64,000 bases of DNA from Gemmatimonadota bacterium (GTDB taxonomy: Bacteria; Latescibacterota; UBA2968; UBA8231): assembly GCA_009841115.1 (NCBI GenBank), contig VXML01000071.1:28474-92473 (forward strand), read 5' to 3'. The position numbers and the translations under genes were made by a program. Below, piece after piece: positions 8,642 through 15,037 of the stretch (positions within the stretch are counted from its first letter, which is position 1; each line of letters starts with the position of its first letter). Under the pieces are notes generated by a model. The model ran no database searches. It worked only from the letters and a program-made list of their open reading frames with translations, and had not been told where the DNA came from.

Positions 8642-9754
8642 ATGCACATCACCAAAGTCGAAATACGCACCGTAGCCCCGCCGGTCGATCGTTTCACCTG
8701 GTCGGACGATCTGCCGGATCAGTACTCGACCAACACAGTTGTCCGCATTTATACAGACGAGGGCATCGAGGGCGTAGCTGGCGTCTGGAACGCGACCTCC
8801 TTTGACTTCGAGCGCTATACCGCCGAATCCATACGCCATCTAGCCCCCATCCTGCTGGGCAAGGACCCGCTCTTGCGGGAGCACATATGGCACGAGATCA
8901 GGCCGCGCGTCTTTCCGCTATCGCCCCAGTCGCTGGCTGCCATCGACATTGCCCTATGGGATCTAGCGGGCAAGGTAACGGGCCTGCCGCTCTATCGCCT
9001 ATTGGGTGGAGCGCGCGACAAGATCCCCGCCTACGCCAGCACCCCGCTCTTTGAAGATGTCGAATCCTATCTGAAGAACGCCGAGGAGTTCATCGCCCAA
9101 GGCTTCAAGGCCATCAAGTTCCACACTTGGTGCATTCCCGAATTGGACCTCGAACTCGCCCGCGCCGTCAGAAAGCAGTACCCCGGCAACGACGTCGCCT
9201 TCATGCTCGACGCCGAGAACAACTACGACCGCGACGGTGCCCTGCGAGTCGCCCAAGAACTCGAAGCAATGGGTTTCACGTGGTTTGAAGCCCCATTGCA
9301 CGACTCAGACATCGACGGCTACCGGGAGCTGACGAGCCGAGTAACCATTCCCATCCTGCCGTCCGGCAACTGGTTCCAAGATCTCCACACATTTGCCGAA
9401 GCCCTTCATTCAAAGGCGTGGGGCCGCGCTCGCACCGACGCAGCCATGATGGGCGGGATCACGCAAACCAACAAAGCAATCGCCCTCACCGAAGCGGCTG
9501 GCATGAAATGCGAGATCATGTCGTGGGGATACAGCCTAGTGTCGGCCGCCAACCTGCACCTGATGCTGGCGCACGACAACTGCTCCTATTTTGAGCAGTC
9601 AGTCCCCTGCGAACCCTACGAATACGGAATGCAAGACGTCATCCGCGCCCAACCCGACGGCTATGCCTATGCACCCGCTGGGCCGGGCCTTGGCCTTGCC
9701 GTGGACTGGGAAGCCATGGCGGTAGCCACGATCCATTCGATTGTCGTCGAGTAG
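8642..9754 (+). CDS. Mandelate racemase / muconate lactonizing enzyme family protein (enolase superfamily)
   Basis: 370 residues with the capping domain first (to ~120) and then the (beta/alpha)7-beta barrel. Recognisable barrel signatures are Phe-Lys-Ala-Ile-Lys-Phe-His, Met-Leu-Asp-Ala-Glu-Asn-Asn (first metal ligand), Trp-Phe-Glu-Ala-Pro (second) and Arg-Thr-Asp-Ala-Ala-Met-Met-Gly-Gly-Ile-Thr. Aligned by eye with mandelate racemase, the third metal ligand position (Gly-Glu-Asn-Trp in that enzyme) reads Ser-Gly-Asn-Trp, and the general-base His of the Ser-His motif is absent (Ser-Trp-Gly-Tyr). The usual acid/sugar-acid dehydratase or racemase activity is therefore not assured. It starts 24 bp after the foldase gene and is followed at 20 bp by a small ORF. 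Confidence 0.8.
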   Translation: MHITKVEIRTVAPPVDRFTWSDDLPDQYSTNTVVRIYTDEGIEGVAGVWNATSFDFERYTAESIRHLAPILLGKDPLLREHIWHEIRPRVFPLSPQSLAAIDIALWDLAGKVTGLPLYRLLGGARDKIPAYASTPLFEDVESYLKNAEEFIAQGFKAIKFHTWCIPELDLELARAVRKQYPGNDVAFMLDAENNYDRDGALRVAQELEAMGFTWFEAPLHDSDIDGYRELTSRVTIPILPSGNWFQDLHTFAEALHSKAWGRARTDAAMMGGITQTNKAIALTEAAGMKCEIMSWGYSLVSAANLHLMLAHDNCSYFEQSVPCEPYEYGMQDVIRAQPDGYAYAPAGPGLGLAVDWEAMAVATIHSIVVE

Positions 9755-9773
9755 GACGCTGCAGGAGCTACCA

Positions 9774-9950
9774 ATGTGCAAGTTGACCGATGCTGAGCGG
9801 GAGAGAATTCGAGAAGAAGTGCGGGCAGAATTCCCGCACGACGAAATGATGCAGGAAATTCATTTCGTACAGCAGGTGCATTATTTCGAAACGAAGGATC
9901 TGCGCCCAGAGGATCAGATTCGTTACTTCAAGAGAGCTCGTCAGAAGTAA
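9774..9950 (+). CDS. Small hypothetical protein
   Basis: 58 residues; ATG 9774 has AGGAG at 9763-9767. The sequence is highly charged (Arg/Glu-rich helix, then Phe-His/Tyr-Phe aromatic patches and a basic end) and has no signal peptide or membrane segment. It lies 19 bp behind the racemase-like gene and is probably co-transcribed with it. The good ribosome-binding site is the main support; no family is recognised. Confidence 0.45.
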   Translation: MCKLTDAERERIREEVRAEFPHDEMMQEIHFVQQVHYFETKDLRPEDQIRYFKRARQK

Positions 9951-9974
9951 ACGATGTGATCGACGCAGCCATCG

Positions 9975-12428
9975 TCACTCGCTAATCTTATGCACCCGGC
10001 CCCAATCCAGACCGAGTTCTATCTCCCCATCAGTCTGTACCTCCTGCAAGGCTACATCCAAGTGCGTTCCCACCTCCACTCGGCGAGCTCGGGTTAAACT
10101 GGCTATATCGGCCGCAGCGGCTGGCAAATAGGCGCTCAACTCTGGGTCGGACACCACCACCTGCAACCGCTCCAAGGGCGTCGATAAGGGCCTACTAGCT
10201 TCACTTTTGCACCGACGCACCGCAGTACCCACAGCCAACAGAACAGCCCCCATGCGCTCGGCACTCGCCGAGCACAGGCTCTCGTCTACCTCGGGCCAAG
10301 AGGCTCGATGCACTGATCCGCCTCCCTCTTGGCGAGCAAAGAGCACTTGGTAAATCGCCTCGGTGACATAAGGTAGAAAAGGAGCTAGCAATTTGACTGT
10401 GGTCCTCACACAGCAATCCAAAGTCCAACATGCCCCCTGATGCATAGCCCCACTACCATCGTAGAGCCGCTTCTTGGCCATTTCAAGGTAGTTGTCGGCC
10501 AGATCTCCCCAAAAGAAAGACTCAACAGCACTTTTGGCCGCGACGTGATCATAACCTTCAAGGGCCTGAGTCGCCTGCGCAATCACGACCTGCAAACGCG
10601 CTAGAATCCAAGTGTCAGCCGGCGAGAGATCCGGCCTTTCTTTGCGCTGTACTGCACCCAAAAAAGGTTCACCGAACCTAGCCACATTCCACAGCTTGTT
10701 TAAGAGACGGGCACCAGCCTGGATCTTCTCCTCGCTGATGAGTGTGTCGCGTCCTAGGCCGGTGCTAGCAGCCCAATAGCGGACGGCATCGGCCGGATAG
10801 CGCGCCAACACTTGCGCCGGGGCCACTGGACCGCCTCCGCGACTCTTGCTGATCTTGCCACTCCCCTCCGGGGCCAGACCCCACCCCGACACAGCCACTG
10901 TTTTCCAGGGCAGTTGACCAAAGTGATGTCGCGCTCGAACCAAAGAATAAAAGGCCCAACTGCGAATGATCTCGTGGGCCAAAGGCCGCACGGAAAAGGG
11001 AAAGACCTGACCATAGAGCGCCTCGTCCACCCCCATGCGGCCGGCTATTTGGGGCGTCAGCGACGAGGTCGCCCAAGTGTCCATCACATCCTTTTCCTCC
11101 CGCCAATCTGCAGCCCCACAGGCACAGGATTCCAAGGGGCAACTTTGCTGCGGATCAACGGGCAATTCGTCCGCCCCGGCCACCTTTTCCTTCCCACAAG
11201 CTCGGCAGTACCAAACCGGGAAGGGTACTCCGAAAAAGCGCTGCCGGGAAATGCACCAATCCCAAGCTAGCCCCTCCACCCACTGACGGTACCGGACGCC
11301 CATATGGGCCGGGCGCCAGTCGAGTTGCCGTCCCATCTCCAGCAGTTCCTCCTTGAAGTCGAGCACTCGCACAAACCACTGAGGGGCCACCCGATATTCT
11401 ACCGGCATATCGCAGCGCTCATGCACCCGCACAGCTTGGCGCATGTCGCGCCAGTCTAACAGCGCCCCCGATGTCTTTAGGGCTTCCACGGTCCGAGCAC
11501 GCGCCTCGACTACGGGCAGCCCCCGACCCGGCCCTCGGGTCAACCGACCTCTCTCGTCGAGGATCTCAATCAATGCCAAAGAGTGTAAGCGCCACCATTC
11601 CACATCCGCAGCATCGCCAAAAGTGCAGCACATCACTGCACCTGTGCCCTTATCCCGCTCAACACCGGCATCGGCCCGCACCTCCACAGTCCTGCTGCTC
11701 AGCGGTGGTAACACCCGACATCCCACCAAGTGGGCAAAACGCGGATCGTCCGGATGGACGAACACTGCGACACAAGCTGGCAGCAACTCGGGCCGAGTAG
11801 TAGCGATGGGCAGCGCGTCCCCGTTTTCTAGGCTAAAAGCCAAGGTGTACATCGCGCTATCTCGTTCCACCTCCTCCAAATCGGCCTGGGCCATGGCCGT
11901 AGCACAGGCCGGACACCAGATAACGGGGGCCTCGCGTCGGTACACTAGATCTTTTTCATATAGATCTACGAAAGCCCACTGGGCTAGGGGTACCGCTTCA
12001 ATCGTCCGATAAGTATGGGTCCAGTCCACCGACAGGCCCAACTCCCGCCACAAAGCCCGGTATTCCTCGGCGGCCTTCTGGCTCACCTCCAGACAGTGGG
12101 CGCGGAATTGCGCTATCTCCATGTCTTCAGCCCGGCAACCCACTTGGCGCTCTACTAACTGCTCAGTGGGCAACCCATTGTCGTCAAAGCCCATGGGATA
12201 GAACACGGCCCGGCCTCGCATGCGCTGGAAGCGAGCCGTGAAGTCGGTCTGGCAGTACGAATAGACGTGCCCCATGTGCAGTTTACCCGAGACCGTAGGC
12301 GGTGGTGTGTCGATGGCGTGGACGGGGTGCCCCTTGGCTGGGTCAAAACGGTAGATGCCTTGCTCTTCCCACTGTACCCGGAGGCGAGGCTCCTCAGTTT
12401 TGTAGGCGAATTTTTTGGCCAACATCAT
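9975..12428 (-). CDS. valS: Valyl-tRNA synthetase, archaeal/rickettsial (short) type
   Basis: Charges tRNA-Val. 817 residues from ATG 12428 (ATG ATG, AGGAGGGG just upstream). The class I HIGH motif is His-Met-Gly-His (51-54) and the KMSKS motif reads Lys-Ile-Ser-Lys-Ser. The anticodon-binding region and the Trp-Cys-Ile-Ser-Arg-Gln-Arg-Phe-Phe-Gly-Val-Pro-Phe-Pro-Val-Trp-Tyr block fit the shorter 'type 2' ValRS of archaea and Rickettsiales better than the ~950-residue common bacterial enzyme, and the C-terminal coiled coil of the latter is missing. An upstream in-frame TTG (12536) would put the terminator stem inside the coding region and is rejected. Expression is probably governed by the leader described at 12439-12872. 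Confidence 0.92.
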   Translation of the reverse strand: MMLAKKFAYKTEEPRLRVQWEEQGIYRFDPAKGHPVHAIDTPPPTVSGKLHMGHVYSYCQTDFTARFQRMRGRAVFYPMGFDDNGLPTEQLVERQVGCRAEDMEIAQFRAHCLEVSQKAAEEYRALWRELGLSVDWTHTYRTIEAVPLAQWAFVDLYEKDLVYRREAPVIWCPACATAMAQADLEEVERDSAMYTLAFSLENGDALPIATTRPELLPACVAVFVHPDDPRFAHLVGCRVLPPLSSRTVEVRADAGVERDKGTGAVMCCTFGDAADVEWWRLHSLALIEILDERGRLTRGPGRGLPVVEARARTVEALKTSGALLDWRDMRQAVRVHERCDMPVEYRVAPQWFVRVLDFKEELLEMGRQLDWRPAHMGVRYRQWVEGLAWDWCISRQRFFGVPFPVWYCRACGKEKVAGADELPVDPQQSCPLESCACGAADWREEKDVMDTWATSSLTPQIAGRMGVDEALYGQVFPFSVRPLAHEIIRSWAFYSLVRARHHFGQLPWKTVAVSGWGLAPEGSGKISKSRGGGPVAPAQVLARYPADAVRYWAASTGLGRDTLISEEKIQAGARLLNKLWNVARFGEPFLGAVQRKERPDLSPADTWILARLQVVIAQATQALEGYDHVAAKSAVESFFWGDLADNYLEMAKKRLYDGSGAMHQGACWTLDCCVRTTVKLLAPFLPYVTEAIYQVLFARQEGGGSVHRASWPEVDESLCSASAERMGAVLLAVGTAVRRCKSEASRPLSTPLERLQVVVSDPELSAYLPAAAADIASLTRARRVEVGTHLDVALQEVQTDGEIELGLDWGRVHKISE

Positions 12429-12438
12429 ATCCCCTCCT

Positions 12439-12480
12439 AAAAATAAAAACCCGCTGTGAGTCGAACTCGACAGCGGGTTT
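12439..12480 (-). terminator. Attenuator terminator directly upstream of the valS ribosome-binding site
   Basis: An 11-bp perfect stem (12447-12457 with 12470-12480) extended by four further pairs around a 3-base loop is followed on the minus strand by TTTTTATTTTT. The AGGAGGGG and ATG of valS follow immediately. A terminator in this position would shut valS off unless it is conditionally prevented from forming. A competing partner exists: 12518-12527 can pair with 12466-12475 (nine of ten bases), destroying the 5' arm. Confidence 0.8.
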
Positions 12481-12504
12481 TGGTTAAAGCGAACGTTTAG
12501 CGCG

Positions 12505-12609
12505 CTATAATCGGCGTCGCAGTCGAGGCATGGCAATCCCTACTACCGAAGGTTCGATCTCCGGTACTCGCGCGGACGCAACGACAGCTTTAGTGAGCGC
12601 ACAAAACAC
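12505..12609 (-). CDS. Candidate second leader ORF of valS
   Basis: A 34-residue frame starting at GTG 12609 and ending at TAG 12505. It contains five Val codons after the start, including a GTA-GTA pair at 12541-12546, which lies 14 bases before the antiterminator strand 12518-12527. A ribosome held at the pair would leave that strand free; one reaching the stop would cover it. The start is weak (GTG without a clear Shine-Dalgarno sequence), and Val enrichment is modest, so this is a proposal rather than a firm gene. Confidence 0.35.
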   Translation of the reverse strand: MFCALTKAVVASARVPEIEPSVVGIAMPRLRRRL

Positions 12610-12651
12610 GATACATTACCAAGTTTGTGTTCAATTTCCTTTGCTGAAAGG

Positions 12652-12691
12652 CAATAAAAAACCGCCGCGAGTCAGACTCGGCGGCGGTGTG
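12652..12691 (-). terminator. First attenuator of the valS leader: terminator and competing strand
   Basis: On the minus strand, 12675-12688 pairs with 12661-12673 (GC-rich, one bulged base) and is followed by TTTTTTATT: a textbook Rho-independent terminator about 230 bases before valS. The 5' arm with its extension (CACACCGCC, 12683-12691) is perfectly complementary to GGCGGTGTG at 12724-12732. That strand can also pair with ACCGCC at 12754-12759. The three exclusive pairings are the 1:2, 2:3 and 3:4 stems of a trp-type attenuator. Confidence 0.8.
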
Positions 12692-12713
12692 TACTATCAA
12701 TGGCTTTGGGTCT

Positions 12714-12812
12714 TCAGACCACGCACACCGCCGTCCTTACCTGTACTACTACAGGCGGTACCAGTCCCGCGAACTGAGCATGGCGGATGGCGGATGGGCT
12801 GCACTTGGTCAT
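12714..12812 (-). CDS. Valine-rich leader peptide of valS
   Basis: A 32-residue ORF (ATG 12812; an in-frame ATG at 12839 would give 41). Its last 16 codons read Val-Pro-Pro-Val-Val-Val-Gln-Val-Arg-Thr-Ala-Val-Cys-Val-Val-stop once the leading Leu is set aside, so nine are Val (GTA five times, GTG twice, GTC once near the end, plus the first GTA). The triple GTA (12744-12752) lies between strand 1 (12754-12759) and strand 2 (12724-12732) of the attenuator. Stalling there for lack of Val-tRNA would mask strand 1 and free strand 2. The stop lies beyond strand 2, so a ribosome that finishes the peptide covers strand 2 and lets the terminator form. No strong ribosome-binding site is visible. Confidence 0.7.
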   Translation of the reverse strand: MTKCSPSAIRHAQFAGLVPPVVVQVRTAVCVV

Positions 12813-12844
12813 GGTTTTTCGTTGTCGATCAATAGACATTTCTT

Positions 12845-12872
12845 AAAGTAAATGGAAGGGCCTCGTCGTCAA
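12845..12872 (-). promoter_or_regulatory. Possible sigma-70 promoter of the valS leader
   Basis: Minus strand TTGACG (12867-12872), 16 bases, then TACTTT (12845-12850). The -35 is good, the -10 poor (three of six). It lies just behind the end of the upstream gene and would start the transcript near 12838, placing the ATG at 12812 as the leader start. Confidence 0.4.
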
Positions 12873-12886
12873 GGACAAAGATCCAT

Positions 12887-13867
12887 CTATTTTTCGCAGA
12901 CGGCGACTCCGATGTGGCGGTAAATACCGTCTTGATCAACCTGTATTGTGCCGTCGCCCGCGCCGTAGATATTGCCTCGGTCGCGGGCCGAGTAATAGAG
13001 CAAATAGCGGTCGCCGTCTGCGAGGACGCACGGCGTTGAGGTGTAGCGGCCGTCAAAGTGATCGGGATGGCGCGTGGCCGGAAAGGCCGAGCGCTCAAAG
13101 TGGTGCTTCCAGTGCAGGCCGTCAGCCGAGGTCGAGGTGTAAATTTCGAAGATGCCGTCCGCTATGTGGCAGCCGTACCACATGGTGTAGGTGCCGTTGT
13201 TTTCTAGGACATAAGGATAGACGACGCTCCTGTGGGTCTCATTGGCCACAACCGCTGGTTCTGCATCGCGGCTCCAGTGCAGACCATCTTCTGAGGTGAA
13301 GCGGTAGATGTGGCGAGCCATGGCGCGAAAATCATCGTCTGCCGCCGGCGCAGAATTCATCCACATGCGGTAGCGGCCCGGGCCATCCTTAAGCACACAG
13401 GGGCGGCGACCGCTCGGGTAGAGCGGCTCGGGGTGGACTTCCCAGCGCCGGCCATCCGGGCTGGTGGCATAACCAAGCATCTGCCGCACAAGAGGGCCTT
13501 TGCTGGTGGTGCCGAGGCGCTGGCTCATCACGAACCACATCTTGTACAGACCTTCATCGGCATCAAAGAGGACGTGCGGGGTCTGCCACGCTTGGCCTAC
13601 GGGGGTCTCGCCCGTGCGCAGAATGGGGTTGTTGGGGAAGGCCGTCCAGTGCAAGCCGTCCTCCGATTCGGCATAGCCCAGATTCATGTCGTTGTTGCGC
13701 GTGGCACTGCTGTTGCCCAGATACCACATCTCGTACCGGCCGTTGACTCTTATCACCGTGGGATTGTAGAGCGTCACCCGGCACCAAGTCTGCTCTGTCG
13801 TCATGGTCGAGAGCGCGGGCTGGGACGACCGCTGCCAAGCTAATTCGTTGAGAAATGCATCCGCCAT
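12887..13867 (-). CDS. Five-bladed beta-propeller glycoside hydrolase-like protein (GH43/GH32 clan type)
   Basis: 326 residues, no signal peptide. Five repeats of an aromatic strand motif are spaced ~50 residues apart (Arg-Tyr-Glu-Met-Trp-Tyr, Leu-Tyr-Lys-Met-Trp-Phe, Arg-Tyr-Arg-Met-Trp-Met, Thr-Tyr-Thr-Met-Trp-Tyr, Tyr-Leu-Leu-Tyr-Tyr). Each is coupled to Ser-x-Asp-Gly-x-x-Trp turns, as in the arabinanase/levansucrase/invertase fold. The substrate cannot be named, and a non-enzymatic propeller is possible. The gene follows the DUF1028 gene by one base, so the two are probably co-translated; an internal Met at residue 22 is an alternative start. Confidence 0.6.
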   Translation of the reverse strand: MADAFLNELAWQRSSQPALSTMTTEQTWCRVTLYNPTVIRVNGRYEMWYLGNSSATRNNDMNLGYAESEDGLHWTAFPNNPILRTGETPVGQAWQTPHVLFDADEGLYKMWFVMSQRLGTTSKGPLVRQMLGYATSPDGRRWEVHPEPLYPSGRRPCVLKDGPGRYRMWMNSAPAADDDFRAMARHIYRFTSEDGLHWSRDAEPAVVANETHRSVVYPYVLENNGTYTMWYGCHIADGIFEIYTSTSADGLHWKHHFERSAFPATRHPDHFDGRYTSTPCVLADGDRYLLYYSARDRGNIYGAGDGTIQVDQDGIYRHIGVAVCEK

Positions 13868-13868
13868 T

Positions 13869-14861
13869 TTACTCGCCGATCATGGTAGCAGTAAGGCGAT
13901 CTATGAGCGCATCGTCGGCTGGCAGCAGACCAGAGGCCGGCAAACGCCGCAGTAAGTCTGCCCAGCGATCGTACTGTGCCTGCGCCCGTTGCAAGTAGAG
14001 CACCGCTTCCTCCTCGCGTCCCGCAGAAGCCAAGGTCACACCCACCCAGAACGGAGCCTCGCCACCCGTTGCCTCATCGGACACCATTTCGGTCGCTGCT
14101 CGATAGGCATCCATAGCCGCCTCCATGTCTCCTGCGGTCACCCACTCGTCGCCCTCGTTGAGCTTGTGGTAGGCCCGCGCCAGACGTACTAAGCGGCGCA
14201 GTTCCTCCACCGGCTCGGGATGATCTTCCACGCGCAGATCGAACACGCGGTCAACCCACGGCCTACCCGTATCCTCGGCGGAGACCACGAGGATGGCCGC
14301 GGACTGCCGACCGCGCAGGTCTCCCCCTTCGGCCTCAGCGACCTCCAAAGCCACGAGCAACCGCTCGGCCAAATCGCCTTCGGCATTCTCGTAGGCGTGC
14401 GCCATAGCCGGCCACACGCTGTCTCGGTCCATCAGATTGGCCTGGACGCTGTACTGGGCACCGGTCTGATGGCCAGCAGCGACAATAGCCCGCTCACCCG
14501 TGTGGACGGCCACGTTCCCCTCTGCATCGACCATGGCCACTTGCCGCACGGCAGCGTCGGCATCCCCTGCAAGCAGGGCGGTGAGCGCGGCCTGAGCCGT
14601 CTTGCCCATGGCCATCAATTCGAGGCCGAGCGGACCGTAAGCCGGATCAACAAGAGACTGAGTAGCCACAGCGCCAACGCCGGGACGGGCCCACGGAACG
14701 ATGGGCCCCACGGAAAACCAGTGGGACTGAACGGCGACGCCGAGCTGACCGGTAAGGGAATCGCGGGCGACGATGGAATAAGTAGCCACAGGTCGCCGCC
14801 AGTCGGGTGCGTCGGCCGCAGCTAGCTGTGCCGTGACGAGAATTAGGATGAGTAGGCGCAT
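13869..14861 (-). CDS. Exported DUF1028 (Ntn-hydrolase-like) protein
   Basis: 330 residues with a signal peptide (ending near Ala-Ala-Ala-Asp-Ala). After it comes the DUF1028 hallmark Thr-Tyr-Ser-Ile-Val-Ala-Arg-Asp, then Gly-Gln-Leu-Gly-Val-Ala-Val-Gln-Ser, Val-Pro-Trp-Ala-Arg-Pro-Gly-Val-Gly-Ala-Val-Ala-Thr-Gln. The domain is thought to be related to N-terminal-nucleophile hydrolases, but its substrate is unknown. Residues ~215-330 form a separate helical tail with TPR-like character (Ala/Glu-rich, 'Trp-Val-Gly-Val-Thr-Leu-Ala-Ser'). It is first in a two-gene unit with the propeller protein. Confidence 0.8.
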   Translation of the reverse strand: MRLLILILVTAQLAAADAPDWRRPVATYSIVARDSLTGQLGVAVQSHWFSVGPIVPWARPGVGAVATQSLVDPAYGPLGLELMAMGKTAQAALTALLAGDADAAVRQVAMVDAEGNVAVHTGERAIVAAGHQTGAQYSVQANLMDRDSVWPAMAHAYENAEGDLAERLLVALEVAEAEGGDLRGRQSAAILVVSAEDTGRPWVDRVFDLRVEDHPEPVEELRRLVRLARAYHKLNEGDEWVTAGDMEAAMDAYRAATEMVSDEATGGEAPFWVGVTLASAGREEEAVLYLQRAQAQYDRWADLLRRLPASGLLPADDALIDRLTATMIGE

Positions 14862-14913
14862 GGTTCCCTCCCAAGTGTCGATGAATGGGATTGCGTATAG
14901 GCATCTAGGTATG

Positions 14914-15000
14914 AGATGCTTCGACTCCGCTTTGCTGCGCTCAGCATGACCGGTTCTGGTGCATTATTCCTAGTGTCATGCTGAGCGTAGCGAAGTATCT
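14914..15000. repeat. Imperfect inverted repeat (long hairpin) in an intergenic gap
   Basis: Left arm 14914-14950 and right arm 14975-15000 share the complementary core GATGCT..GCTCAGCATGAC / GTCATGCTGAGC..AGTATC. This 'cttcg-ctcagcatgac' palindrome resembles a dispersed intergenic palindrome that I recall from many bacterial genomes (from memory). It may also act as a bidirectional stem between the DUF1028 and dioxygenase genes. Confidence 0.6.
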
Positions 15001-15037
15001 TATGCCACTTCTACTGTCGTGTATTTAGGATGATCTA

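Noticed and set aside
12429..12536. N-terminal extension of ValRS from TTG 12536
   Set aside because: It would translate through the terminator stem, and the extension has no similarity to ValRS N-termini, whereas ATG 12428 has an ideal ribosome-binding site.
12545..12575. tRNA-like T-arm (GGTTCGATC) on the plus strand
   Set aside because: The flanking bases do not form a 5-bp T stem, and no acceptor, D or anticodon stems are found around it.
12741..12770. T-box-like string (minus-strand TGGTACCGC) upstream of valS
   Set aside because: It resembles the T-box core and even fits the tRNA-Val end, but there is no room or sequence for stem I with a specifier loop between the promoter and this point, and the same bases are explained as Val-Pro codons of the leader peptide and strand 1 of the attenuator.
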